A program made the position numbers and the translations under genes. The notes under the pieces were generated by a model, which was given only the letters and a program-made list of their open reading frames with translations, had not been told where the DNA came from and ran no database searches. A stretch of 64,000 nt of DNA from Adiantum capillus-veneris (lineage: Eukaryota; Streptophyta; Polypodiopsida; Polypodiales; Pteridaceae), in assembly GCA_014529385.2 (NCBI GenBank), contig CM043942.1:58591340-58655339 (forward strand), given 5' to 3'. Within the stretch, counting starts at the first letter, position 1. Each line of letters opens with the position of its first letter. Shown here piece after piece: positions 30,985 through 43,644 of the stretch.

Positions 30985-31467
30985 TTTAACCATAATCCTA
31001 AGGAGTTTTTGTCCAGGAATTTTGTAGCACAAGTGGAGTCTTTAAATCTTGCAAACTTGATTGGACTTGATGAGGATGTTCTTTATGAAATTGTGAGAAG
31101 GTTGCCTCACTTCGACTGTGTGGAACTCGAAGGAAAGGAGCTCCTAGTCAATTGCTACTTTCTCACGGCCTTCGACGAGCATGAAGATCTAGTTTTTATA
31201 CAAACCGCTTGTGCGTTGGGAATTGTAGAGCAAGTGCAATTTATCACTTGGGACGTGGTTGCTCTTTTGGATCCAGAAAATGAAGTTCTAGAGATTTCTG
31301 TTTATCGCCTTAGCTTTGAAGAATTTCAACCCTTCTTAGAGCTCATCAATAGTCTACCTTTTTGTTTTGATCAAACAAATTGAGACCTCATTGAAGCTTG
31401 GATAGCTGAAGAAGAAAACCTAGAGTGGTATTTTCTTACTTCTTCATTTGCAAGCGAGTGGTTCTAA
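30985..31467 (+). pseudogene. ORF2b of element A, paralogue of ORF2a
   Basis: The frame is open from 30985 with no ATG near its start; a TTG at 31009 is the first alternative. LIGLDEDVLYEIVRRLPHFD aligns without gaps to the F-box-like part of ORF2a. FIQTACALGIVEQVQFITW and RLSFEEFQPFLELINSLPFC match its later blocks. A TGA at 31381-31383 ends the 124-codon piece, but the frame continues (DLIEAWIAEEENLEWYFLTS) to 31467, parallel to the ORF2a tail. It is therefore a ~155-codon protein, probably with one later stop and a lost start. It lies 50 bases before the gag ATG. Confidence 0.55.
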
Positions 31468-31516
31468 ATCTCTATTGTATCCCTTATTGTAACTCGTGTT
31501 GTAATCTTTCATAATA

Positions 31517-32400
31517 ATGGAGAGCCAACGCCAAATGTTTGGATATCCTCTTTTCTTTGGAGAGCCCAGAGAGGATGCAGAATTATTTTTAGCAAATTTC
31601 AAGATGTCTTGCCGTATCAAGAGGATAGTAACCGATCAAGAACGTGTAGAAATGTTTGAGGTGGTCCTTAGGAAAGATGCTAGTACTTGGTTTGACTCTT
31701 TGCTTGAGGACGTTAAGGGGAATTACACAAAAGTTTTGAATCGTTTTAAGAGATACTTCTTTGATCCCCAAAACACTCAAAAACTATGGCAAGACATTGT
31801 TTCTCATAAGCAAAAAGACTTAGATGACTACTACTTGTACAAGCAAGAGTTTCTACGTCTTTGGGCTCTATGGATACGAAATGTTGCTAACCCTGGTGAT
31901 GGTGCAGAATTTTTAAAGAAGGAGAGGTTCATAGCCGGACTCTTTCCTGACCTTAAGGTAAAAGTTGAGACGGGTGCACCTGCTACTTTTGATGCAGCTG
32001 AAACTAGGGCTGCTGAGAAGTATAGGAAACTCAAGTGCTTAAGGGGAGAGGTTCCAATAGAAGGTCTTAGACCCAAAGGTAAGTCACAAGCATCAACATC
32101 TAGGGAGCTTCCTGAGGTAACGGCTGAAGTGATTGAGAAGTTAAATGAATCTTTAAGCAACCTGTCAATTCACCTTGCACAAGCTGTAGGTCCAAAGGGA
32201 CAAGCAAAGAAGTCAGAAGAGAGAGAGCCACGAACTAGGAGAGTCTTGTGATGTTGGAATTGCGGAGAATCTGGACATGGGATGTATAATTGTCCTTGGC
32301 CCCGTGGAGAGCCAGGGAGACCTAACTTGAATTAACCAGTGATGAATGCAGGAGAAGGAGCTGATCAACAACCAAGGCGTCTATAAAGGCAAAATGGACC
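31517..32400 (+). pseudogene. Gag of Tat element A
   Basis: The ATG at 31517 starts MESQRQMFGYPLFFGEPRED, the retrotransposon Gag core (residues 10-150), followed by a Lys-rich linker. Compared with the intact copy in B, three stops occur: a TGA at 32249 just before the zinc knuckle, a TAA near 32335 and a TAA near 32384, all in the same frame. The knuckle WNCGESGHGMYNC follows the first stop with its Cys and His residues intact apart from the leading CW. The knuckle binds element RNA for packaging. B shows that Gag and Pol are encoded as one frame in this family. Confidence 0.88.
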
Positions 32401-32419
32401 AAGACCACCTCCACAAGGG

Positions 32420-35400
32420 GTGGAAGGAGTTCCACCTTTGCCAGACCCAAACGTGCATGTGGTAGAGGTGACAAATTCAAGAGAGGTTGATATGGAAGCA
32501 AATGGAATTAAGCGTGGCCGAGGGAAAGGTAAGGAGAAAGAAGGAGTTACATCACAAAGTGACCATGGACGAGAAAAGAAAGCAAAGGAGACCAAGGAAG
32601 CCAAGAGGACTCGACGTCGTATCAACCTCCAAGACTTCCCTCTTGGACATGGAATGGCTCCATACAACCTGTTGGAAGACATGAGAGGTAAGGGTCCTGA
32701 TATCTCATGGCCTCAATTTCTTGCATTATGTCTACAAGTTAGGAGGGATTTAACAAGGGCAGTTAGCACTAGGAGAAAGGTAAAAGAGAGTGTGCCTATT
32801 GTAAAAATTACACAAGCTGAAATGAATGAGGACATTACACCTGTGCTAGATTGTTACATAAAAGGTAGATTGGTTAGGAAAGGTCTAGTAGATGGGGGTG
32901 CACAAATTTGCATCATGAAAGAGGGACTCATGCAAAAACTAGGCATGCACATCCATGAGACACCTGAAATTAAGGTCAAGATGGAAAACAATAGCAAGGC
33001 TAGGTGCGTAGGCATTTGTAAAAATGTTTTTGTGGAGGCCTTTGGCATTAAGAAGGCAGTGGATTTCTATGTCATGTCTACCAAAGGAAATGGTTACCCA
33101 TTTATCCTAGGGAGACCATGGCTAATGAAAATGCGAGCTTTGCAGGATTGGGAGAGTGGAAAGCTAATTTGCAGGAACGACAATCATAAGAAGGTTGTCT
33201 TTGACATGAAGGAGCAACGCCAAGAGGAGCTCCATGAAGAATCATCTCAAAGTGAGACGGAAGAAGGTTGGACCGATAGCACTTCAGAAGAAGAAAGTAG
33301 CGGCAGCATTACTGAAGAGGAGTCTTCCATCGAAGTCATGGGGGTAAGGTTTAAGCCAAGCAACCAAGAGACCTCTTGTCAAGGCTTGGAGGAGGTAGGT
33401 CCTCAAGAGAACGAAGGTGTTCAAGATGAAGGAATGCTAGAAGGTATGCTATCTACAACACTTACAAAGGATGAAAGAGAGGAGTTCAAATGTGTGCTAA
33501 GGAAATTTCCTAGGCTTTTTGTTAAAGACTACACCGATGTGCGTGGAGTAGATGCTGTTCAACACAAAATTGAGTTGAAGCCAGAGGCCACACCTAAGGC
33601 TCAGAAGCTACGAAGGCTAGGAGTCATCAAGGAGCAGGCTTTACTCAAGGAGGTAAGAAAGCTTCTAGCAGGAGGTTTCATTTATCCAGTGGAGAATTCA
33701 GAGTGGGTCTCTCCCGTTGTTGTCACTCCTAAGAAAAACGGAAAGTGGAGGGTGTGTGTGGATTACCATCCACTCAATGAGGCAACAAAAAGAGATCACT
33801 TTCCCCTCCCATTTCAGGATGAGATACTAAATGAGGTAGCTGGTCATGAGAAGTACACTGTGTGTGATGGCTACTCAGGCTACTTTCAAATAGGTATCGC
33901 ATTGGAAGATCAATTAAAAACAACCTTTATCACTCCTTGGGGTTGTTATGCTTTTAGAGTCATGCCATTTGGTCTGACAAATGCTCCTGCAACATTCCAA
34001 CGTTTCATGAACATGGTGTTTCAAGCATTCTTTGGAAAGTCAATTAGGGTGTTCATTGATGATTTTTGCATTTATAGCTCAAAATCATTGCATCTACAAA
34101 GGGTAGAAGAAGGTTTAAAGAAGCTCTACGACATGGGAGGTCAACTAAACCCCGACAAGTGCCACATAGGTGAGGATGAAGTGATCTTGCTCGGTCACAA
34201 GGTTTCCTATAAAGGCATTGAGGTGGATCCTTCAAAGGCAAAGGCTCTTATTGAGCTCCCATCACCGAAAAGTCTTAAGGAGGTCATCTCTTTCATTCAG
34301 AAGGTGAAGTATATGTCACGCTTCATTCACTTAGCCTCGGAGTTGCTTCATCCTTTGCAAAAGTTGACACAACAAGTAGAATTTGCATGGTCTGATGAGC
34401 TTGAAGAGTATTTTTGTAACATTAAAGTCATTTTGTCAAAGCTACCAACACTCATGCCTCCTTGTTGGGAGTACACATTCTTTGTTAGCTCTAGTGCTGG
34501 AAGGGAAACAATTGGTGTTGTGTTGCTACAACAAGATCCCCACAGTATAAGGATGCGATCCATCTACTTTGCTAGTAGGGTCATGAATGCTTTGGAGAGA
34601 GACTACACAGAAGCAGAACTCATGATGCTTTCTCTCATGTTTGCGGTGAAAAAGTTTAGATCCTACCTGCTACCAAAACCTTTTGTAATCTCACTGCAGA
34701 AAATTTGTTCCCTTGGGTGTCATCTCAAATGAATCTTAGTACTAGGATCTCAAAGTGGATTATGGAGTTGCAAGAGTTTCAATACTCTTTCAAGGTAGAA
34801 GATAGTGTGCGTGCACAATTGGTAGGGATTCTCACTTATAGGGTGCATGAAAAGGAGATTAAGGTGCCTGAAGTAAAGACCCTACCATTGCCACCACCAA
34901 AAAGTATTCCTAATGCTTTTACCTTGTTCTTTGATGGAGCTTTTCGTCGAGCCACAGGAAAAGCAGGGGGAGGGCTAGTGTTGTTCAACCCAAGTGGAGA
35001 GGTGGTCATGAAAGAGATGTTCAATCTACTAAGTTCAGCTAGCAACAATGAAGCAGAATATGACACACTACTTCATGGTTTAAAAATATGCATTGTCCAT
35101 GGTATACAACGTCTCATGGTAAAAGGGGATGCACTTCTCATTGTTAAACAGATTTAGGCATTTGGGCATGCAAGAATGAAAGCTTAAGGACAAAAGTTCA
35201 TGCCATTCGTAGGATGTTTAATCAGTTTGAAGAAGTGCAACTATATCATATTCCGAGGAAACAAAATGAAGATGCCGATTTACTTGCACAACAAGCCATT
35301 GCATGTGTAAAGAAAGAAGTGCAGGTCATCATGGTGGCGGCTGCTATGAAGCAACCGAGGTACCAGGGATTGGAGTCATTGGCTCCCATCATTGGCTACA

Positions 35401-36787
35401 TTTTGGAGGGTGAGTTTCCACCAGACTTCACAAAAGCTGAGAAGAGGAGATTCATGAAGAAGGCAAGCATGTATCTCTTCCTAGAAGGCTCCCTCTATCA
35501 AAGAGGGAAGGATAAAGTGTGCAGAAGAGTACCAACTATCGCGGAAATTCCAGCCATTCTAAAAGGTTTGCATGAAGAGGCATGTGGTGGTCATTTTTCC
35601 CAAGAATTAACTGTGAAGAAGATTTTGCTTGCGGGGTATGTTTGGCCAAGTCTGCATGTGGATGTCCAACATTGGTGTAAAAGTTGTCACAATTGTCAGG
35701 TAAATGGGAATAGAAGATTGATTTATGGTCCAAGGCAAATTGTGCTCGCAAATGGACCCTTTGAAAAGTGGGGCATTGATGCTATGGGTCCTCTATCTAG
35801 GACAAAAAATGGTAAACTCTACATTCTAGTGGCTGTAGACTATATGACTAGGTGGGTGGAAGCACAAAGTGTGGCAAAGGTAAATGAGAGGACAGTGAGC
35901 AAATTCGTCTACACTCACATTTGTTGTAGATTTGGCACACCTTTGGAGATTGTTTCTGATAATGGTCCAGGGTTTAGAAAGGGATTGCTCACAGAAGTCT
36001 GTGAAGAACTTCGCATTCTACATCGTCACAGTACACCCTACTATCCCCAATCAAATGGTTTGGTAGAAAAAGCTAATGGTGTCATTGCAGGCATCATTAG
36101 AAAGATGGTGAAAAACAAGACAAAGTTGTGGGATGACTTCTTGGATGGTGCCTTGTGGGCGTATCGAACCACATATAGGGAAGCCACGGAGTTCACACCA
36201 TTTCACTTGGTCTATGGTCAAGAGGCTTTACAGCCAATTGAACTAAACATTCCAACAATGCGACTCATGGAAAATCAGCACAAGATGATCAAGAAGCATG
36301 GATGGATCGACTTCTTACCTTAGCTGAGCTTGAGTGGAAAAGAGAAGCAGCATACGAGTGCTATAAGAGGAAAGCCACACAGACAAAGGAGAAGCTTGAC
36401 AAGAAACTGAAGGACAAAGGCATCAATGAAGGAGATCTTGTGCTAAGGTATGACAATCGACTCGATAATCGTTTTGATGCCAAATTTGAAACAAGATGGC
36501 AGGGGCCATACATAGTTAAGAAGGATTTCAATTCAAGTTACTATCAACTTATGGACTTGAATGGGGAAGAGCACTCCAGGAAGGTAAACGGCTATCGCTT
36601 GAAGCCTTACTTGAGTCGCCTTCTACCAAAGGATCTACCAGAGAAAAAGGCAACTATCTCATGTAAGTATTGTTCCATGAAGCATGAGTGTAACACGAAC
36701 CAGAATTCCAAGGGGCCAAACAATGAAGATCTTGTCAAGGACTCTGAAGCACTCTCTTTGGAAAAGATTCTTTATGATGGTACATGA
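32420..36787 (+). pseudogene. Pol of Tat element A (protease, RT, two RNase H, integrase)
   Basis: 770 codons are open to 34732: protease GLVDGGAQICIM near residue 155 of this piece, RT with [32 protein letters not shown] and FIDDFCIYS, then the first RNase H. A one-base loss near 34690 shifts the frame. The piece 34705-35157 carries the second RNase H (FFDGAFRR, NNEAEYDTLLHG). A deletion near 35150 breaks it again. Integrase in 35214-36323 keeps WGIDAMGP, VSDNGP and GLVEKANG (DDE) and its zinc domain. A further shift near 36280 precedes the C-terminal tail ending at 36787. Four lesions make it inactive although every domain is present. Confidence 0.9.
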
Positions 36788-36815
36788 ATATACCATCATC
36801 CTAGGGGAGGGCTAA

Positions 36816-39186
36816 TGATAGCTGTTTTTTCGGCTCTCTGTAATTGCCATAGTGAGTTATCTCACCCTATCAAATCACTCAAACACTGTGGCTACCCTCA
36901 CCCTTTCACTGTACATAGGTGCGTGTGAATTAGGGGACTTTTCCCATATCTCCTTACTGAAATAAAAAACCCTCAATTAGCTAGTCATTGGGCTAGTTGA
37001 GCCAAAAAAATAAAAAATATAAGTATATTATGGCCCATGCGTATGTAAATATTTCTTTGTATATAGGGCCTAAATAAAAGATTTTTTCATAATTATTTTG
37101 GTATTTATTTAAATATTTCTACCTAGGTGTGTGTTATTTATGCTCTGTACATTGCCTCACCATTACCACAATTTTTCTTACCATTTTTCATACTCTTTAT
37201 TCCATATAGAAATATTTTCATGTAAGCTTCTCTTATATTTGGTGTAACTCCACCCCAACAAAAATCCAAAAAAACTAGTTTTATTTATGTGTATATTTTT
37301 TCACTATTGTGATTTTTCCCTTCCTACATCTATTTTTTTTTTCTTAAAAATTAGAACACCAAAAATATTTATCTTTTTATGGTAGCCTCATAATGAGAGA
37401 GATTTCTTTTGACCCCTTTATATTTTTTCCACTTATATTATTTATATTTGACATGTACATATTTTTTAGACCCCTCAATATTTGATTTTCTTAGTTGTAC
37501 TATTCACTTATATCATGATCTCAACAATATCTTCAATTATAGACCTACCAAATAAGGTCAAGGGTAGGTGGTATGCATCCATGCACTATGGAGGGCTCAC
37601 TCTTGGAGGTATTCAAAAGAATCATCCAAAGAAGGACCCCACAAGGACCTTGTGCAGTGGAAAAAAACGGTCGGTTTTGCTGAATTTTTAAAGTTCACTT
37701 GCTCTCCAAATTTGAAAAGGTGATACAAACAAAAGTTGTAGCTTGTGGGCTGAAATTTTGCCTCAAATTTTTTCATATTTTTTTGAGCTACGAGCTGTGA
37801 GCTATGATTTTATTAGTGGACCCCAGTTTTCCCATGCTATGCAGCTACACTCTCTCTTCCACTTTATCATTTTCCTCTTTCACACACACTTCTCCACTCA
37901 TCATCCCCACCTCTCTCACCACTCCTCTTTGCACCCTACTCACCTTCTCCTCAACCTTGAAGAATAAGAGAAACCATGGTGAACTCATACCTCCCACACA
38001 CAATTCCATTCCAAAATTGACCACCTAGTCTCATTTTTCCTCCTCCAAATTACCCATATCTATAAAAAAAACCACAAAATTCAGCCTCTTCTCTTAAAAG
38101 ACAACATCATGGTGGTTGATTACTCAGCTTCAATTACCTTGTCTCTCAAGGAAGGTCAAGAGTGGAGAAAAAATGTACCCTCAAAGCTAGTGGACCGTCA
38201 ACAAGCGTCAAAATTGGCCCTACTCAAGACACTTGGAGCATCAACCTTGTAAGAAATCCACCTTTTCTTACCTCTTAAGAGTTTTTCTTCATTATTTGTA
38301 TCCTACATGGATACTCCCATTGTAAATATCCAATTCCATTTGTAAATTAATACTAACTCTACTGACACTAACCCACTATGAAAAGTCCTATCACCTCCAT
38401 TTCTCTCCTCTCTCTTTCCCCACCAACTTCTTGATAATTCCAAGCAAAAGAAATTAGATAAATTTCTGAAAATATAACCCAACCATGGTTAGAGGAGTAA
38501 CCCTAGCCTTCAAAATTGCTATAAAAGGAGGGTGTAGCTAGCACAAAAGGGGGTAGAAGAAAGAGCACTATGCTATAGCTTGAGAAGCCAAGCTCAACCT
38601 CTTGAGAAGGAGCTCTTGAGTGGAATCTCATTGGCATTAGGCATATGTATGTGTTGTATAAGGGGTGATTAGCAAGGGAACTCTATGCCATTGTAAGAGA
38701 GAGTGATCATTCAATTGAGAGTAGGAAATCTATAATTTCTCCTACTAGTGTAAGCCCAACATTTGCTGAATCAAGGAGGGTGAATTTGGACTAAGCATGG
38801 ATACCTTGCCTCCCTTCCAACGTGAAGTCATGGACAATAATGATGTGTAAGTGTCTTGGTGTTTTATTTAAGTTCTTGATAGCTTGTCTCCGGGTATTGT
38901 TATCAATTTAGCCATAAATCCCACATGCTGTAAGAGGGCGACAGGGTGGAGAGGACTCCCCTGGCCTTAAGACAGTGATTGGGGTGGCTTTTTTCTTGTG
39001 ATGTGTTGTGGTGTAATTTACTCAGGCTATGTTGAACAAATACTAATCTCACTTTGATTGGTCATGACAGATTTGTAAGAAGGCATTAGTGCAACAAGCA
39101 CCCCCTTCCCCCTTCTCTCTCTTTCTTACATATATATAATTATGTTTGCTTGATCATTAACGATACACTTCAAAGCAGCCCGAGCA

Positions 39187-39244
<58 letters not shown>

Positions 39245-39503
39245 TTTTAGTGTGTGAGAGTGTTTCATTGGTGTTAGGGTTGGTGTAAATTCCTTGCTTG
39301 TTTGTGGGTTGCTCTAACGATTCTCCTCTTTTGCGTCCTAGTTTGCTCTTAAACTAGGTGGTGCCCCTTGTGTAGTTGGGATTTGGCTGTGGGTTTGTTG
39401 TTTTGGTTTGTGTTGTGTTGTGCCCCAGCCCCATTGAGCAGCACGGGAGCCTTGAAGGGTGTCTAGAGGTTGCTCTTCTTGTTGCCTGCCCCGGACCGGT
39501 TCA
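36816..39503 (+). repeat. 3' LTR of element A
   Basis: 2688 bp, preceded by the polypurine tract CTAGGGGAGGGCTAA. It differs from the 5' LTR by scattered substitutions, a 3-bp gap near 36860 and a longer (CT)n. Confidence 0.95.
39191..39241. repeat. (CT)n in element A 3' LTR
   Basis: 51 nt, 25.5 units, about twice the 5' LTR tract. Confidence 0.97.
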
Positions 39504-39507
39504 ATAT

Positions 39508-40342
39508 TGTGCTGTAGAGGTCCTTTATATGGAAGAAAAGCACAAGTGTTGTGTGCCTACGTCAATGTGGCAGCCCACCCACCTTTGGCCCCCATGATTT
39601 GATTTGCATGCATGGCACTATTAAAGGACAACCTATTCGTATTTTAGTGGATGATGGTGCAACTCATAACTTCTTGAAGTATAAGCTAGTCAAGAAATTG
39701 AAGCTTACACAGACTCCCTGCTCTCACAAGTATGTGGTGGAGCAGATGTCTGGGAATGATAAAGAAGTATGGGACACGGTAGTTCAAGGGGTTGAGCTTA
39801 ATGTTCAAGATCATACGATGACCCTTGACTTCGAAGTTATGAACATGGATCATGCTGATGTAGTTTTAGGACGGGAATGGCTGCATGGTTTAGGAAACAC
39901 ATTGCACACTAGTTATGAACACAACTCCTTATCCTTTATGGCCAATGGTAAACATGTGCTTTTGCTTGGTGAGAAAAATATACCATTTGCACCTCTTATA
40001 TGTACAACCGAGCTTTCTATTTTGCAGAAAGTAGATCTAATAGATGAAGTCTTTTTGTGTTACTACTTGTCTCCAAGTCTTGTGAATTCTCAAGAGCAAA
40101 GTGCGGTGAATTCTAGTAACGGTATGCAAAGTGCAATGAATTCTAATGATAAACAAAGTGTTAAAAAATCTAACGAGCAAAGTGCTCTCAATTTTAATTC
40201 TATAGAGCAACATGCAACTGTTGTAATACAAACATTACAGGAATTACAAGATTCTCCATCCCAACATAACTCTAGTCTACTTTCTCCTTTTGCATGGCAA
40301 AAGATGACTCACTTACTCACGGAGTATAGTGATGTGTCCTGA
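39508..40342 (+). pseudogene. Protease of gypsy element C, resumed after element A
   Basis: Right after the target duplication the C element continues. A frame from ~39551 reads DLICMHGTIKGQPIRILVDD and GATHNFLKYKLVKKL, the retropepsin active site in the DDGATHNF form, then DVVLGREWLHGLG near residue 108, the usual end of plant gypsy protease. A long linker rich in Ser, Asn and Gln follows, with repeated NEQSA/EQSAVNS units near 40085-40190. The frame ends in TGA at 40340; one base of shift leads to RT. It cleaves the C polyprotein. Confidence 0.87.
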
Positions 40343-40347
40343 GTGAT

Positions 40348-41423
40348 TCACCACTGGGTTTACCCCCTACATGTGATGTGCAACATGGCATAGATGTCTT
40401 GCCAAGCACTAAACCGGTGAGTAAACCACCTTATTGTATGAGTGCTAAAGAAGCCAAGGAGGTTGAGAGTCAGTTGGCTGACTACCTCGTTCGTGGTTTC
40501 ATTAGACCTAGCACTTCGCTTTGGGCATCGCCAATTCTATTGGTAAAAAAGAAAGATGGTACTATGCACATGTGCGTAGATTATCGTGGATTAAACGCCA
40601 TAACCATCAAGAACAAGTATCCTCTGCCAAGAGTAGATGAGTTGTTTGATCAACTCCATGGGGCAAGATACTATACAAAGATAGATATTCGTCTAGGATA
40701 CCACCAGGTGCATATCCTTTTACAAGATATCTCCAAAATTGCCTTTAGAACACGGTTCGGGCATTTTGAATTTTTGGTTATGCCTTTTGGTCTAACCAAT
40801 GCTCCAACTACATCTATGACACTCATGGATAGTGTCCTACGTCCCTAGCTTGGAAAATTTGTCGTGGTTTTCCTTGATGACATTCTCATTTACAGTAAGA
40901 CTGAAGATGAGCACATAGAACACTTACGATTAGTGTTTGAATAGCTACGAGCTCATGCACTACATGCTAAGAAAAGCAAGTGCGATTTCTTTAAAACAGA
41001 GATACATTACCTCGGTCATGTAATCTCTTATTTTGGCATCAAGATGGACATTGACAAGGTCACTGCCATTCTTCGATGGCCACATCCCAACACAATTGAG
41101 GAGCTTTAAATATTTTTAGGCATGGCTGGATTTTATCGACAATATATCCGTAACTAGGCCAAAATTGTTGTTCCTATCACGGATCAACTTAAAGCAAAAG
41201 GTAAGACCTTTTCTTGGGAAGAAGCCCAAAAACGCAATTTTGAACAACTCAATGTAGCTATAGCCACTGCTCCCATCCTAGCAATCGTTGACCCACTTAA
41301 GCCATTTGTGGCAGAGACTGATGCTAGTGATAAAGCAATTAGTGCGGTACTTCTCCAGGAGGGAATACCTATAGCCTTTGAAAGTAAAAAGTTAGATAGA
41401 GCTCAACATAATTATTGTGTCTA
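40348..41423 (+). pseudogene. RT and RNase H of gypsy element C
   Basis: Open piece 40378-40848: [40 protein letters not shown] and [15 protein letters not shown] (catalytic Asp), then [11 protein letters not shown]. The same frame continues past TAG stops with [13 protein letters not shown] (FLDD active site), YLGHVIS, LGMAGFYRQYIRN, then RNase H FVAETDASDKAISAVLLQEG and ESKKLDRAQHNYCV. Stops lie at about 40846, 40942, 41107 and 41155. Most are TAG or TAA where Gln is the usual residue, the pattern expected from C-to-T loss of methylated CAG/CAA. The domain is cut at 41423 by the LTR of element D; no integrase remains. Confidence 0.88.
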
Positions 41424-42373
41424 TGTTGGAGGCTCGCCATAGCATAGGCAATCTCCCACAAATCTATCAATCCGGAGAGAGAGAGCATGACCCAGCTAGG
41501 GCTTGGAGGCATCACACAAAGAATGTGCGAGAGAGTCATCGGATGCAAAGATTGAGAGGATTCAAGAGCGTGCATCCTCCAATGCAAATAGATATCATCC
41601 CAAATCAACTAATGCTAATCGCACATCAAGCATCAATTCAAGCAATCATCTACACACATCAAGCAACGAAGTGAAACACGCTAATCTTGGAATCTCTCAA
41701 GCACAACTCTAATTACATGCATTGACGATTAAGCACACAAGATCGCATTCAAGTCGGCCACCCCAACCATGCCCATGGTGTCCAAATCAAGTCACACATA
41801 ATCAAATTAAGCTCAAGGCTTCTTAAACCTACACACACACACACAAGCGCACCATTAGAGGACAACTCTAATCCCTCAATCACGAGTACACCCACTCCGC
41901 TTAATCGAGAGAGTTAGATAAGGACTCCACTAATCAGAGTAGCTTAGCATAAGTAAGAGTAAGATTAGAGAAGATCAACACTTCAAAACAATGAAGGAAA
42001 GTAGATAAACATGATTGACAATATAATGAAGACTAAATTAATTAAGAGAGGATTACACTAATTACATGTGATTAGCACTAGCCTTCTAAGCATGGGCATT
42101 AAGCTCAAAGGCTAGGCCATCAAGAGCTACTCTAGGGAGAGAGTTCTCAAAAGGACCACTCAAGAATGTCCTCTCATTAAGCATAGGGCTCTTTTATAGC
42201 TTTGGGCTCAAACCCTTCAACTATGGGATAAAGTGATCTCTCTAGCTTAGACTCATACAACTTTGGAACTCCTAAATGAGCCCAAGCCCTATACAATGAG
42301 AAGTAAATATTGTGCACTATAGCACATCCATAGCTTGGTGCATAATTGGTGTAGCCGTTAGCCACTGCTAACA
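41424..42373 (-). repeat. 3' LTR of minus-strand element D
   Basis: 950 bp with inverted ends: plus strand TGTTGGAGGCTCGCC...CACTGCTAACA. It is preceded on the minus strand by the purine tract GGAAGGGGGG at 42376-42385. It interrupts the RNase H of element C. A (CA)5 and several CACACA repeats lie near 41830. No second LTR of D is in the window. Confidence 0.75.
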
Positions 42374-43644
42374 CTCCCCCCTTCCTAATTTGGCACACGT
42401 CCTCGTGTGCCGGTGAAGCAGGACATGGTGACATGGTAGAAAGCAAGTCCAAGGAAGAAATGCTGAGCTGCAAAACATAAGAACAAGTAATGAGCATCAA
42501 AGGCCACCAAAAATGAATAAACATGAAGCATAAATGAACAATCATGCAAAGTGATTTTTTGCTTCTAAAAGATGGGTCAATCATAGTAAAAAACTAGACA
42601 ATATAAAGCAAAAGAATACTCAAACTATTGTGAAGATTAAACCACTTGAAATTTCAGTTTTATGCATGAAACATAAGCAATCAATTATGACCCTAGGCTA
42701 ATGCAAGTTCATAAACCTACTAGCCTAAAAACTATGTGAACAATCTTAATAAATCATTCAAATCTATCATGTCTATAGGCTATAAAAAAGCTCCTAATCT
42801 ATTAGTACATTGTCAAAGTTTTTTGAAGCTCATGGAAGTTTTGATTTAGTCATTCGTTGAAAATTTAAAGCACAATCACAAGGCTACCACCCCAAGGCAA
42901 TTCTAGGTGCGACTCTCGGCTCCTTGAACCCTCAAGAAGGTGTTCCAAAAGCCTACTAGCTTACCAAGGCGACGGCTAACCCTTATAAACCCAGGGCATC
43001 GGTTTAGGGCCTTGACCAAGCGAGCCAAGGCGATTCCCCTCGCCTACCAAGTGCCAATAAGGCGCTAGGCCTCACATAGACACAACATAACATAGAATTT
43101 TATCTTTCATGTGTCTTAGTATCATTTTTGCTACCTTTTTTTTGGGCACTTCTTTGCTTCATGGTTCATTTTTTAGCACATTTTTATTGCTTCCTTTATG
43201 AGATACTAATGGCAATTGGACTAAAAAAGACTAAAGCCTATTCATAGCCCTAGGTCATGTTAAAAGGGAATGTAGTATTAAGACTATCACTAAGAATCTA
43301 GGACTAGCAAGAAATGAACCTACATTAACCTAAGGTCAAGGCCTAATTTCCTATGATTAGCATACATAAAACCTAATTTTTTGGTAAGTTTAATTTTCAC
43401 AAAGTAAAGTGTTGAAACTTTACGATGCCTAGCTTTTGAACATCATAAAAAACCATAGCTTAGAACCAAACTTTCACTTAAGCCAAGCATAGAGAATGAA
43501 GAGATGAGAAAGAGCAACATCATGGAAGGATTACACCTATTCATGCTCTTTGTAAATTGTGTATCCTTGAGAAAACATCCTTTGTGTAGAGAAGTCTCTT
43601 GATCCTTTTTATTTGCAAAAAAGAAGCCTTTTGAAGCTAAGTGT
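42374..43644 (-). other. Non-coding internal part of element D next to its 3' LTR
   Basis: It begins with the complement of the polypurine tract and continues without recognisable coding. A GC-richer block near 42900-43080 contains several AAGGCGA motifs and the inverted pair GGCGA...TCGCC. It ends at the insertion point of element B and resumes at 54790. Long untranslated 3' regions are known in Tat-type elements, but no domain identifies D. Confidence 0.5.

Larger units (their letters stand above)
27187..39503 (+). mobile_element. Tat-type Ty3/gypsy element A with extra ORFs
   Basis: A 12.3-kb element with ~2.68-kb LTRs starting TGATAG and ending TTCA. The 5-bp repeat AATAT flanks it (27182-27186 and 39503-39507; its first A overlaps the LTR's final A). 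It lies in the gag-pol of element C. Order: LTR, primer site, ORF1a and ORF1b, ORF2a and ORF2b, gag, protease, RT, RNase H, second RNase H, integrase, polypurine tract, LTR. The second RNase H after the first marks the Tat branch of plant gypsy elements. The LTRs differ by roughly 2% plus small indels, so it is moderately old. Its coding part has several stops and frameshifts. Confidence 0.95.

Noticed and set aside
39376-39597. 73-codon frame across the end of element A 3' LTR
   Set aside because: It spans the LTR/target junction and is an accident of the insertion.
42177-42584. 135-codon minus-strand frame in the D LTR
   Set aside because: It crosses the LTR end and polypurine tract, so it is unlikely to be translated as a protein.
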